Part shown: one piece after another, positions 1-13,209 of the stretch
Position numbering within the stretch: the first letter of the stretch is position 1
Layout: every line of letters starts with the position of its first letter
Source of the DNA: Neurospora tetraspora
Taxonomy: Eukaryota > Ascomycota > Sordariomycetes > Sordariales > Sordariaceae
Reading direction: 5' to 3'
Assembly (NCBI RefSeq): GCF_033439725.1
Contig: NW_026944383.1
Coordinates: forward strand, 2,356,001-2,420,000
DNA length: 64,000 nt
Notes under the pieces: generated by a model
Seen by the model: the letters and a program-made list of their open reading frames with translations, nothing else
Database searches by the model: none
Told to the model about the DNA's origin: nothing
Program-made: the position numbers and the translations under genes

Positions 1-3000
1 AGGAGAATATATTATTTAAAAAGAATTGAATTATATAAACCCTTATTAAATTAAAATATAAGGACGGAAAGCCGATAAAGGCTATTGATTTTTAGGAATT
101 TACTAATAAAACGATTAAGATTTTGAAGGATTAGTTTTTTATATTTGAAAAGGTAATAGGAATTTATATAAAATAGATCTACGCCTCGTATTAGCTATAA
201 TGATAATAATTAAGTATAATACGGGCTTAAATAAGAATACAGTTATCGTTTCTTATTAAGGAAGTACGACGGTTAATTAATTAGAAGAGGCGATTTGAGT
301 AGTCCCTATACTAGGCGAAAATATATAGATAAATTCGATTACGTTGAACGATTAATATATATATTTAATTAGCAATAATTTCGTATTAATATATATTGCC
401 TTAATTAGGTAGAAAATAGGAGAACGGAATTCCGTCGCTAAAATATAATAAAACCTATTTTATTATATATAGTTAGAAAGATTATTATTAAATAATTACG
501 GGTCTATTTAATTTAATTTAGCTATCCTTCAATATTCGGGCTAATTACTAAGGTTTCAATCTTACTAACTTTATTTGTATCTTTATACCCGAATAAATAA
601 AAAATTAGGGTATTACTAAATATAAATACTAAGGTAAATACTATTATTTAGGATATAATAATCTATTACAAATTATTTATTATTTTTATTATAGTATTGA
701 ATGTCGATAATAATAGAAGTAAAAAAAGCTTTATAGGGGAATGTTATATAAAAATATAATTAGTTCATTAATCAAAAGATATATATTTTTTCGTTACTAT
801 AATAGAATTATTATATTACGACGTAATTCTTAATTAGCTTTTCTTTAAAAATACCTACATTCATTTTAATTATTCCTTAATTAGGATTGAGATAATTAAT
901 ATTAAGATAGACGATATTCTAATAAAAGTTATTTTTATATTTAAATAAAAGGCTAATTTAAATATATTCTTTTATACTTTATAGGAAAAGACTCAATAGC
1001 TATTTTCTATAGAGAAATTCGTTAGTTGTCTTAGAATTATATTAAATAAATATTAATTAATTCTAAATTAGTATAACGGAGAAGCAAGTGATACAATTTT
1101 CTGACGGGTAGAAAATAAAGTAATTAATTAATTATTCAAATAGTATTATTATACGAGGGAGAGATTTTGACGATTGAAGAAATTACTTTTAAATATCATC
1201 CGAAAATTCCTAAAAAATAAATTATTCGAGGAGGATAAATTGGAAAGGTGTTTATTTAGAAAGAATAAAAGAAATAGAGAAGATAATACGAATAATCCAG
1301 CGTTAAGCGTTTTAAGAATAAAAGATAAATCTTTAAATAATATTCTTTTTAATTGATAATAAAAACGAACTTTATTAAAGGCTTATAAAAAATAAATTTT
1401 AGAACTTTGATATTTTTATACTATTCTATAACGTTCGGTATTAGTTAGTAAAACGAAAGCGGGATTAATTACGCTTACTTTTACACCTTTCAAGACAATT
1501 AATTAATTATTTCCTAAAAAGATACTAAATTTAAAGACCTTTGCTATTTATATTATATATAAGAAGAAAAATTAGAAGGTTATACCGGTTAATAATAGAC
1601 TTTTTAATAGGTTAAAATTAGAAGGACATTTTAAATAGAAGGTTAAGCGTTTTACTACCTAATAAGAAAGGATTAATAAGAGGAGGAAAACCTACCCTTC
1701 CCTTTAAAATAACGTAATTACCCTTCGCTTTTTTAAAATAGAGGAAAGTAAACGTCTAACCTTAGAACATTTTTAAATTATATTAGAAGGTATTTAAAAT
1801 ATTTTAAGTCCCGAAGAACGGAACCTTTTTATTTATATATTAAATAATCAAGAAATTACTCTAGCTTGGGATTTTAATTATATAGGGAAAATCGAACTAG
1901 ATATTTTCCTACCATAAGAAATCTACACTATCCTTCATACCACTTAGTAGAGCAAATTAATTCCTATATTAAAAGCCAATTATAGTAAAGTCTATAAGCT
2001 TTTCAAGGATAGGATTAGGCGTAGAATTTTGGAGGAAAGTTATACGGCCTACGGAAAAATTTAATTTTTAATAATTAAAAAAAAGTTCTAGCCTACATTT
2101 GGTTAATAATATATAGAAAATAAATACGGTTATACTTTATAATTCTAATATCCTTCCTAATTATAAAGGATTTAAGAAAGAATTTAGAAGCTACAAAATA
2201 TTATCGTTATTTAATTTATACTCCGGGTATAATTAGATTGAACTTGAGGAAAAGAGCTGAAATTTTACGACCTTTAGAATTCTTTAGAATTTCTCCAATA
2301 TATTATACTACCCTAAAGAAGGATAAATTCAGTCCCTTAATTTATACATAATATAATAAGGATTTTATATAATTCAATACCCTAGGTTTATGGATTTTAT
2401 TTAAAGAATATCTATATTAAATTAATTATTATGAATTATAATAAGAAAAAAATTAAATTTAAGATAAGGAAATACATTTTTAAGTACCTTATAAATATTA
2501 ATAGGGTACTTACTAATATTAAATTAAGCAGTATAATAATAGTAGCCGAAAAATCCCGATAGTATTAGCTAGAAATTATTTTAGTAGGCTACTTCTATTT
2601 AAAGAATAATCGACGACCGGTATTTAAAAAGGTATCTAAAGTTATAATTTAAAGATACTATAAATATACTAAAATCAAAAGAAAAGAACTTTAATAACTA
2701 AGAACTTTTCTAGGAATTGTAAAGTATTATAGAGTCTAAATTAAGGATTTTAAATTAATCGTTTTACCTCTTTACGCCTTAATAAAGAAGGGTATAAAAT
2801 ACTAATAAATAGAAAGTAAATAGTTCGCTATAAAATATTTATAATATAAGGTTACCTCGGCGCTTTACGCCTTAATTATTTACGATAATTCGCGGTATAA
2901 ATAAATTTTTTTCGTTGTTGATATATTATTAATAGGTTGGGGTAGGGTCTTTAAATAAATAGGATTTAATAAATTAAAATACTTTTATTAATTCGAAAGT

Positions 3001-5160
3001 AGAATTTAATCCGACGCGGAAAAGCAATATAACGCTATTAAAAGAGAGTTTCGGGGTCTTCTTTATACCTTAAAAAGAATACAAAGACATTTTTTTAGTA
3101 TTTAATTTATTATTGAAATAGATACTTAAATTATAGTTTATTAATTAAAGGGTATTATTAATAATATTCTTAGAGTATTAATTATACGTTAGATTATTTG
3201 GATTCGTTTATTCGATTTCGAGATTAAGTATATTCTAGGAAAGAAGAATATTATAATTAATTATTTACTACGTTTACCTCCTTCCGACAATAATATTAAG
3301 GAAAAAGAAGAAGAGAAAAATATTAATAATTATATAGACTATTAGAGTTTTACTTTAAAATTAAAGAAAAGTTAACTTATAATATATTTAGAATAGGAAT
3401 TACTTATTGGTAAGTAGTTTATTAATTCCTAATAGATTGTTAAGTACTTATAAATTTTTGAATTCTTTAATTCTTTAAAAACGGAAATAGATCGCTAACG
3501 TTTTAAAATAGAAATTATTAAATTTTCGTGAAGGATAGCGCCTTATAATTGTATTTTAAAAATATTATTTAAGTACTACGTAAATTAGTTAATAATATAA
3601 TTAATTAGGATATTATCTTTTAAAAATATTATAATAAGGTTGGGTATAAGAGAAGAGAAGCTATTTATCGACGGATTACCAATTACTATTATTAGAAGGG
3701 GATATACTCTTACGTAGAAAATTGTATTAAATTTTATTAAAACTATTAAATATAAAATTTAAAGTAATTTATTAATACTTTCTAATATATTAATCCGACG
3801 TTTTAATTATTTTATAAATAGATTTTAGATATTTAATTTTTATTTAGAGAGAATAGAAAAAGAATCGGTATTATTAAAGCCCGGGATAATTTTATAGGTT
3901 ACGTTAAAGCTGAGGTTTTATCCGTAGTAAATTCTAAGAACGTTGCTCGATTTATAGAAATATAAGTTATTTATCGTTAGGGATTTCCCTTATTAGTAAT
4001 TGTTGATGGAGGATTAGAATTTAGGAAATATTTTGAAAGATTATTTCTAATTTTAAAGGTCTTATTTATTAGGATTTTACCTTATAATTCTAAAATTAAT
4101 AGTATAAATAAATTTAGTTATTTCCTTATTATTACTACGTTTATAAAGATTATAAGCGGTATTAGTAAGGATTAGAAGCCTTAATTATTTTACGTTTTAT
4201 TTATTGATTAGATTATAGTTCGTGGGAGCTACGGTTTTGTTCCCTTTTATTTCGGTTACAATTATAATCTGGTCTCTCCGATTAAATTTGATTTACTTTT
4301 TTAGAGAATTATATATTAGGTAACGATTAAAAATAATAGATTATTTAAAATTAGGCTTAATTTAATATTTATTAGGGCCCGTTTATTATAAGATAGTAAG
4401 TACCGTTTTAATTTGGTAGTAAAGAAAGTTTCCGCTATAAAAAAAAGGTTGTAAAATATTATAACGAAACGGATAACGGGAAGATTAGATGTAACGTTAC
4501 TAAATCTACTATAAGGGATTCTATTTTAATTTACAATTTAATCCTCTGGATTAATATAAGTTCTATTCGGAAATTAATTTATTAATCGTTTGGACCCTTT
4601 AAAATTAAAAAAATTACTTTTAAATATAAATACCTCTTAAAAACTTTAAATAGTATTAATATTAAAACTTCTTACTTAGTGGAAAGGATTAAGAAGTATT
4701 TTCTTATTAATAGAATTTGGTTAGAAATTAATTAAAATATTGAAAATCCGGAAGTATTACTTTTAGTTTATCCGTAAAAAAGTTTAGAGGAAAGAGTAAT
4801 TAGTAAAAATATAATAGGAAAAACGGTAGCCGATTCGGAAGGGAACGAACGGAATCCGGCGGTTAATAAATTCAATTAGATAGTATAATAGGAAATACGA
4901 AAAGATATTGAATAGAGAAACTGGAAGTTTGAAATTATTTTAATAAAAGGACCGCTTAAAGATTGGAAACCAATTTATAATTGAAGAAATTAAAAGAAAA
5001 ATTGACGATAGATTTATATTCTATAATCAATAATATATAGATTGGATATTATTTTTATTTTTGTATTTATTTTACAAAAAGAACTGAGTAGATATTATTA
5101 TTCCTTTCGAAGGGAAGATTATGATTATAATACTATAAAGAATACTTTATTATTAAATAA
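1..5160 (+). mobile_element. Ty3/gypsy LTR retrotransposon relic, heavily RIP-altered
   Basis: Traces of a gypsy pol polyprotein can be read on the + strand in the usual order: reverse transcriptase (about 2,150-2,700), RNase H (about 2,800-3,130), a stretch resembling the post-RNase H tether with a trace 'KRYNAIKREF' and then 'WIRLFDFE' (3,030-3,270), an integrase zinc-finger region (about 3,640-3,730), the integrase core with a trace 'FPLLVIVDGG' (about 3,790-4,200), and an integrase C-terminal barrel with 'GPFKI' (about 4,590-4,720). Domain order (integrase after RNase H) sets it apart from copia elements. The left end lies outside the window or is unrecognisable; the gag region is probably within 1-2,000. 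The element is broken many times over and is old relative to the solo LTR that sits in its 3' end. Confidence 0.85.
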
Positions 5161-5165
5161 AGATT

Positions 5166-5706
5166 TGTTTGCTGCGGTGCCCTGACTGGCCTATAATGAT
5201 AGCACCAGTACAAGGTTGCTACAGTGAACTATGCACTTGTAGCAGAGCGGAGCGGAAGCGGTAGGAAGTACGACAGCAATGCTGAAGGAAGCAGCGTAGT
5301 TGCAAGTACAATAAAAGGATGTTGTAAAAGAGGTCTTAGAGAGGACTCTGCTCTCAAGACAGAAGATTACAGTGGACTCTGCACTGTGAGAAAAGACTAT
5401 ATTGTATTGCTTGACTTGTGCTTGCTTGCTTAAGGAGTGACGAACTGAAGGAGAGGAGAGGTCTCTATATACATGGACACTAAGCATCTAGAAGCTTCTG
5501 TTGAATCCTGTGATGACAAATCAGTCTGGAAGAAATGCTAGCTAAGTTATAAGACTCTAGAATACAGTGGCAAAACCTCTTGTATTCTAGTACATTCTGT
5601 GGGGACTGAGTCAACTGATTCCGTAGAAGGAATAGTTCAACTAGCCTTCTATACTACAAGGTAGTACAAGGCAGTTACAAGGCACAGTACTAGCCACACG
5701 TTAACA
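5166..5706. mobile_element. Solo LTR, not RIP-altered, with 5-bp target duplication
   Basis: A 541-bp segment of normal base composition sits in RIP-altered DNA. It begins TGTTTGCTGC and ends CACGTTAACA, so its ends form the short inverted repeat TGTT...AACA typical of LTRs. It is flanked on both sides by the identical pentamer AGATT (5,161-5,165 and 5,707-5,711), a perfect target-site duplication of the size made by LTR-element integrases. A TATATA motif at about 5,466-5,471 could be its promoter. No internal element sequence is present, so it is a solo LTR, presumably left after LTR-LTR recombination. It is younger than the RIP event that altered its surroundings. The parent family is not visible in this window. 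Confidence 0.8.
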
Positions 5707-5711
5707 AGATT

Positions 5712-7786
5712 ATTCAAAATAAAAATCTATTCCGAACGAAAAATTCGAAAAAACTGTATACTTTTTTTTATATTATTAATAAACTTTTTTCGGAAAAATT
5801 AATACAAATTAATTAATCATTTAATAATATACGATTAAAAGACCCTTTACTTTTTTATATTAAATTTATCGAATTTAAGACCTCTAATTCTTAATTCCCT
5901 CTCTCTTACTAAATATTGAACCTATAGTTTAAAATTCATTCTGAAATGAATTCTAATTCGAAATTTAAAAGGATAAATACTAACGATTATCTAACTCTTA
6001 TAATTAGAAGCCTACCCCTCCTTAATTTAATTAACTCTTAACAATCTTATAATAATAGTATTTTATACGTTTTTTATACTTATTAAATAAGAAGAGATTT
6101 TATTAAGGGCTTAGTAATAGTTTCTATAAATACCCTCCTTTAACATTAAGCCGGGAATTATTAGAAAACGGTATTTAATAAACGGAATAATAATCAGTAC
6201 CTACTCAGATTTCCGGGTATTATCATTATATATTAATATACACTCCTGGGAAAACCGATCGGCGTAGTAGGAATAATATAGATAATTACTATTATTACGA
6301 AAAATTAATTAAAAATTAATTAATAAGTATAAACATAATTTAGATTTTACCAAAAACTTAAATAATAAATATTTTAATATAATCCTCCCTTTAACTTATA
6401 AGGAAAGTAAAACGACCGAATGGCTAGCCGCCTTTCTATTTAATTTAGATTGCGCTCTATAGTAATTATAATTAAGTCTAATTCTTTTCAATCGGATTAA
6501 TTAAGCCTTATTTAATATTAAAATCTTAAAGTATTTTAACGAATCCTTTATAATTTCGTGAGAATTACTATAGTAAAACTAATTATAATATTTAAGGAGG
6601 ATAGGTAACTATATAAAAAATTATTAACCGGAGTATAGCCTATAGGCGTTTAAACGAATTGGCTCCTTAAATAATATTATCGGGAAATAATCCTTTACCA
6701 ATTTATTACTAAACCCGGGATTAAAGGTACTACTTAACTTTTGGGCGATTATTATATTAGATTTAGTAATCGGCTATATATAAATATCTTAAAGGATAAC
6801 CTTAACGAAGAGGAAGAACATCGTCCTTATAATCTCGTTACTACCTAATAACATTCTAATTTAAATTCTAATTAGATAAAAATTATTCGGAGCGAAAATA
6901 TTAAGATAAATCTTCATTAAATATCTTAATAGTTTATGAAGTCTAAGTATTTATAATAAAATAAAAAAATGAAGAAATATAATAATAGGCAAAGAAAAGA
7001 AGAAGGGAAGCGGGATTCTTATATTTAAATAGTAGATCGAAAGTAATTAATTAGTAATATTTTACGTTACAAAAATGTAATTAAATACTAAAGTAAATAT
7101 ATTACTTATAATTAGGGAGAAAAACAATAGACGAAAGGAAAAAATTATTAAAGTGGTTTATACTACTATTAAGAAGAAATGAAAGTAATTTCTAGGGAAA
7201 GTTCCGCTTTCAATTTTTAAGTTTATTTGAATTTGCCCTCTAGTATAAAAGTATTCAATAGAAAAGATAAAATATTTAAATTAGAAGTAAATTTTAATTA
7301 GATTAGGTATTATTTTATAGTCTATATAAGTAATAGCTTCGAAAAGATACTTTTTTATAAATATTATTACTAAACGGATAATCCCCGGGAGGTCTATAAA
7401 AATACCTCTCCCTCGCTTTATTTCTACTATTTTTTACCCTCCCTTTTCAATAATTACGAACGATATAAATAAAGTACTATTTACCCTCTTCTACCTATTC
7501 TTCGATTACTTAATACGCTTTTAAAATTCCGAATATTAATATTTTTCCTTCTTACCCTTATTAGCGAGAATATTACTTATTTAATTAATTTTATATTAAT
7601 TATTAATTATTATATTTATTCGTAATACTTCCTCTACTAATATTCTAAGTAAGCCTTCCTCGTTGTTATTTAATTCGAAGAAGAACGAACGTTTTGCCCC
7701 GAAAGGTTATTCGTAAGAATATATTTCTAGCCCGAATATTATTACTAGCAACCCAAATTAACTTACTTAATTTATTAATTATATCG
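5712..7786. other. Unassigned RIP-altered sequence
   Basis: This is AT-rich, TpA-rich sequence continuing from the solo LTR insertion site. The first few hundred bases may be the remainder of the gypsy relic's own 3' LTR, because the solo LTR split that region. I see no readable protein traces that I would assign to a family on either strand. Confidence 0.5.
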
Positions 7787-7874
7787 GGAGGGATAGCTTA
7801 ATTGGGAAGATTTGGGCTTGGTTTACCTTGCGGTTGTTTCCGTAAGGTCGTGGGTTCGAATCTTGCTCTCCTTT
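7787..7874 (+). pseudogene. tRNA-derived Pol III relic (SINE-like head)
   Basis: An 88-nt segment resembles a tRNA gene. It has an A-box-like TAGCTTAATTGG (from 7,794) and a near-perfect B box GGTTCGAATCT (7,852-7,862). The 5' heptamer (7,787-7,793) pairs with 7,867-7,873 at six of seven positions if G-T pairs are allowed. A T-stem can also be formed with G-T pairs. However, the middle does not make a canonical anticodon arm: instead an 8-bp hairpin (CCTTGCGG/CCGTAAGG) lies there with about 14 extra nucleotides before it. I read it as a decayed tRNA or the head of a tRNA-derived SINE, not as a working tRNA. It lies in a patch (7,780-8,580) that is GC-richer than the rest of the block. Confidence 0.35.
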
Positions 7875-8579
7875 CTTCCATCCGATCTTTTCGGCTTGGA
7901 ATTCTTCCCCTACCCTAAGCACGTGGTTAAATTTGTAGGGCTCTCCCTAGTCTAAAACCCTGGGAACCTTACTAAAGTAGATTTGAATCGATTTTCCATT
8001 CTTCGATAAAAGAAATCACCCCGTCCAATAATACGACAGCTTTTCCGCCTAATTAACGTACGATTCCCTAATAGTAAGTAAGGTAATACTTATTTTCGCT
8101 TCCGAAATTAAGGCCTTCGAGCCGAAAGAAGACTTTAAGAACGCCGATTGAATCCGTAAATTCCTTCTTCCCTCCCCCTAAAATATTGCCCTATAAAAGA
8201 TAAACGGTCCCAGGGTGGTGAAAAAAGGGTGGGGGTAAAGGGGTTGGCTAGAGGAGGATAACGAAGGGAAGGCTTGGAATAAACGAAGGAAAATATTAAA
8301 TGTAAAGACGCGGGAGGTTTTTATCCGGTATTTGTAGTAGTAGTCTCGGATATACGGTTTTTCCCGCCCGGTTTTGAACGACGAAGGACCGCATGCTTAA
8401 ATAGGCGACTAGTTAAATTAGATAGTCAAGCGTGAATAAGATTATTATTATTATTAATTATATCGATTATTAATTAGGCCGTTCGATATTTCGAAGTAGT
8501 TAGGTAGCTCCCGTTTACTAGAGACCCCTGAACTGGTATAACCTAGACAACTTACTACGGGAGAATATTAATAATTAAA

Positions 8580-11180
8580 GTGTCGTTTATTAAGGTATTA
8601 CTCCCGAATTTATAATAAAAGTATTTAAAGGTTTTACTAAGGAGTATATTTTAAAATATTAAGAATATAATTAGTAAATATATAATTCTATTATAAAATA
8701 GTTATGTAGTTGGAAAAAGGATAAGCTATATAATTGTAAACTAAGGACTCCTAATATAAGAATAGATTTATTAGGAAGCCCTATCCCCGGTATAAAGTAA
8801 CGTTTATATTTTATTCCCTATCGAAAAAAAATAGAAATTAGCGATATAATATTAACTTACTTTATACGGACGTCCAACATTATATATGATGATTTAATAA
8901 ATCTTTTTACTCTGATACAAAATTTAATATAGTTAATATTTAACTTAATAATTAACTTCAAACCAACTTTATAATTTAGAAAAGAATAATAGTACAATTA
9001 GCGAACTTATAATATAGCATTAATAAATATATTTCTTTATTTGGCGAAAGCGTTATCGCTATACTATTATAGATAACTAAGAAGCGAGAATAATATATCT
9101 TCGTTATGAATGAGTATATGACGTTTTACGAATTAATTAATAAATTTCGAACGGCGCCTTATAAGAATTAGTAAGTAATTAACTTAATAATAATAAGAAG
9201 ATTCTAGGTATTACCCATTTATTTTAATAAATATTTTATAGTAATTATCTTTAATTAAGTAAATAGTTAATAAGATTATTATAATTTATTATTTAATTAA
9301 AAAATAGCGAATAGGGTGACCGAAGTTGTAATATATATTACTAATTATATGGGGATATAAATAAAGGTGCCTAATAAGGTTAAATTAAATAAAGGAATTA
9401 GTATTAGATTTATTTACTTTACCGATTAAAAAAACCCTCAGATTTGTAGTTTATGGGTTTTAAAGCTATTTGTATACGTTTATTAGAATACGAGCCTGCC
9501 TTCTAAATAATAAAGCCGAAGAATTAGGATTAAAATTCGGTTTAGTATAGTTATAAGAAGTTTAATTAGGTTTAGAAGGAGAATTTAATAATTTTGTAAT
9601 ATTAAAAATTAATTTGTAATATCCTATATATTAAGTAATAGTATTTTTTAAGAATACTAAAAAATAAAGAAATAACTAAATTTTATACCGAGGATAAACG
9701 ATTTAAGAGAACGTTAAGAATTTAATATTAAGAGATAGAAGGAAATTCGATACTTTAGAAATTAGTTTAGCCTAAAAATTATTAAATTAGTATAGATTGA
9801 AAGAATAAGAAGCGATAAGGTTTTGTAGGAGAAAGGATTTAATATAGATATCGGATTATTATTAAACCTTTTAATATCGTCGATATTCCGAAGTTCTTCC
9901 CTAATTCCAATTTGCTAAAGTAACTATCTATAGTAGTACTTTTATAGTTTAAGGCGCCTAAATAATAGAAACTAATTGAAAACGTATTATTACTGATTAG
10001 TAATCAGTTTATAGAAATTAACTTTATAATCCTAATTACTAAAAAGTTCTATTTATTTTCTAAAAGTAAATATTTTAAAGATAATTAGTACGGAAATTAA
10101 TTGAAAGATTCTATATTAACCCTAATAGAACGAAGGATTATAATATAATTTAAAACTAGTATTATTATTAATTAGATTTTACGCCCGAATGTTTTATTTC
10201 TTTTGAATGCTTAATTACTGAGAAGAAGCGTATTGGTTCAAATTTAAAAAGAGATAATTAATTAATTAAAAAGGGAAAAATAAATGATATTTAATAATTA
10301 TAACCTGTTAGGCGGCTATAAGAATACTTATATCGGGATTCCCTTTACCTAAATACGGTCGCTACTTATATTCCCGTTCGAAAATTTATATTTTCGGATA
10401 TTTAATCCTTAGTAATTTTTAAATATTCTTAAAAGTATTAACGAACCTAAGAATTTAAAATTGGAATCTCTTATAAATATTATTTAGAAAATACTATGGC
10501 CGTTCGAGAATTTGAATTAAGTATTAATTTCGGCAATAATTTAAATAATAAATAATCTGATTATTTAATAGAGGAATAATTAAAAGAGGTAAATACTTAT
10601 ATTTAATTAAGGATATTAAGGATTATCGCTTGCTAGCGGATTTAAACGTTTTTATTTTATACGGTAGATTCTTATTTAGACTCCTGCTTAAAATCCTATT
10701 TTTAATCCTTTAATCGAAATATAGATTTAGTTTAATAATTATACTTTCCGAATAAATTCGTTCATTTATTTTATTCGGTATAAGGAAAGTAATTTTAATG
10801 GTTTGCTAAAGTATAATTTAGTACGTCTTAAAATACGGAGTACGGACTTCGAAGAACGATTTAATCTAAATATAAAGTTGCGTTTAGAGAATGTTAATTA
10901 CGTACTAGGAATATTTTAGTAGGAATAGCTAATAAGATTAGATCGATAGAAAGCCGCTTAGGACCTACCGAAGAGAGAAAGAATTTTAAAGGAAAGAAGT
11001 AATATTATAAGGGGAAATTACAGTAATAATAATAATATAGGAAGTTAATTATATATATTAAAAAAATAGAAATTTATTCGGAGCACCTTTTATAGATTTA
11101 AAGGGAAGATTTGATTTGGGGTAGTATACCTTATAATTTTTGCGCTGATTCTTTCACAATTTCTTTGTAATATATTTTGT
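8580..11180 (+). mobile_element. Tentative copia-like retroelement relic
   Basis: RIP-altered sequence in which a few + strand traces resemble Ty1/copia elements: a helical gag-like stretch around 9,100-9,320, and near 10,875-10,910 a short trace of the type 'LENVNYV' that recalls the segment after the copia protease. I could not find a convincing integrase or reverse transcriptase downstream, so the element is broken and incomplete, or the assignment is wrong. Extent and family are uncertain; the age appears similar to that of the surrounding block. Confidence 0.25.
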
Positions 11181-11879
11181 TTAGGAGTATAGTTATGAAA
11201 TTGAAAGGAATTAATTAATTGATATTAAGTAGGGATTATAAGAAAGATTAAAAGATTAATAGATAGCTAATTATATAAATTATTTAGATGGATAATCACT
11301 TATCTATAATTAATAAATAAAATTAGATAAGTTATCAATAAAAAAAGAAGATTGATGGAAAAAGAAGATTGATAGAAGAAGAATAGAAGGATAGGAGGAT
11401 AATAAAAAGGAAAGGGGATTAATATTAGAAAAAGGATTATAAGAAAAGAAAATAATAAGGAAATAATAATATTCTTTTTAAAGATACTCTAATATATTTT
11501 AATTAAATACTTTAAATCGCCTTTCGTTATTTCTTTACATAAGGTATCTAATTAATTATCTTATTTATAATTAAGCGTTTTTTTAATCTTATGCTTCTCT
11601 ATTAAGGAGAAGGTTACCTTTATTTATTAATTATCGAATAGTAAACTTTATATTTATTTATTCTTTAGATTTTAAAGCTATTCGCGACCTATTCGTTTAC
11701 TCTCTTTGACCCTCTTCTCTCTGAACCTCAAACTTTACTCTTTCTATCTACAATTAGCGCTAACTACCTCGTCTACTTAAATTATAACTTCCAGCAATAT
11801 AGCCTTAATTAGCTATTTACAGCAAGTTTTTGTTATAGTATATAGTTGGTTTTGTATTGTATTATTGTATTGTTTTGGC

Positions 11880-12960
11880 CTATTTCAATAGAAATAGATT
11901 TCTCTACGGAAAAAGAAGGTAATTACCTTAACTTACCTTCGTTACTTACGAACCTATTTAGGCAATTTCAAATTGATAAGTAAACCCTTTTAACTAAGTT
12001 CAAAATAGCTGAAGAGGCCTATTTTATACCTAAAGAAAAAGCCCATCTTATTATTTAGGTAACTAAAAAAAATATTCGTTTTATTATTTAAGTAACCGAA
12101 AAAAATGTCCGTTTTACCGCTAAGGTAGCCGAAGAATAGGAAAGGGCCTATTTTATTATTAAAGTAGCCAAAGAAAAATATTCGTTTTATTACTAAAGTA
12201 GCTAGGGAATAGGAAAATACTTATTTTACTACTAAGGTAATTAAAAAATAAGAAAGGGCTCGTCTTATTATTAAAGTAGCTAAAAAATAGGGAAATAATG
12301 TATAAATTTTACCGAATACCCCCGTATATAATTAAAAAAGAATTTTTAATTATATAAGGCTCCTTACGTTCGCCAACCTTCTAATAAAGGCTCTTCGCAT
12401 AATTATAACTAAAATTATTAAACCTAATATTAATAGGACGGCGACTATAAAATTCATATAATAAGAGTTCGGCATTATTATTTCGTTAAAGATTTATGCA
12501 GCCTATAAGGGCGCTAAATAGAAGAAATGTAGGGTTAATAGCCCTTCGTACGATGTAGTAAAATATTTTGGAGCCGAAAGGGATTGTATCTAAACGTATA
12601 AAATATTCGGTAAGGAGGTTTAGAAAAATATTTATAAATTCAATTTAAATTATTTAATAACTAGTATTATACTACTTACCCGATTAAATTTAAAAGATTA
12701 CGTTGTAAATAAGTACGAAACCTTTTTAAATTATTAAGAGGGTTATAATAATAGTCCGGTTTAATAGGTAGTATTAATTTCTTTAGCCTTTATTTGCTCT
12801 TTACTTTTGTTATTTTATTAGTCGATTGCAAATAGTAATTACAATTCTTATAAAGGTTATTCGTTCGGGGTTCTAACAATAATATTAGATGAGGGATATA
12901 TTTATTTACTTTTAATACTAAAGTTTCTATACTATTTTCGATATTAGTAGTAATAGCTTT
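11880..12960 (+). pseudogene. Decayed coiled-coil ORF of unknown family
   Basis: One + strand frame starting near 11,888 stays readable as protein-like sequence for a long way despite heavy RIP. It has an acidic/Leu-rich start, then a charged repeat region (see 12,005-12,300), then a Lys/Ile/Tyr-rich part to about 12,750, and a hydrophobic segment around 12,775-12,830. The order suggests a coiled-coil protein followed by a globular part. I do not recognise a transposon or host family. It may be an ORF of another repeat or a duplicated host gene caught by RIP. Confidence 0.3.
12005..12300 (+). repeat. Short imperfect coding repeat, 33-39 nt unit
   Basis: About seven to eight imperfect units, each 11-13 codons long, follow each other. 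Each carries a KVAEE/KVTEK-type start and a basic or aromatic end, for example 'KVAEEQERA'. At DNA level the recurring core is close to AAAGTAGCTAAAGAA. The regular spacing and charge pattern fit a coiled-coil heptad-like repeat in the decayed ORF around it. Unit lengths differ between copies. Confidence 0.5.
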
Positions 12961-13209
12961 TTATACTATTTTTACGTAAGTAAGGCCTTTATAATTTCTT
13001 TCTTTACCCGTAATTTGTATTATAACTTTACTTATATAGTTAATAACGGAGGGTTATATATAATAGTTCTAATACTATTTTATATCTTAGTATCGTATAT
13101 CGTACCGTTTATTCCATTTCGTAATATTATTTATAAGTATTATAATTAATAGTGAGTCGGTTACGGTAATAATTAATACTTACGTAGTTTATATTATTAA
13201 TACTCGATT

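Noticed and set aside
1174-1356. 60-codon ORF in the AT-rich block
   Set aside because: Lys/Asn/Leu-rich reading of RIP-altered repeat DNA; not a gene.
7787-7874. Functional tRNA gene
   Set aside because: No canonical anticodon arm can be formed and the D-arm pairs poorly; kept only as a relic.
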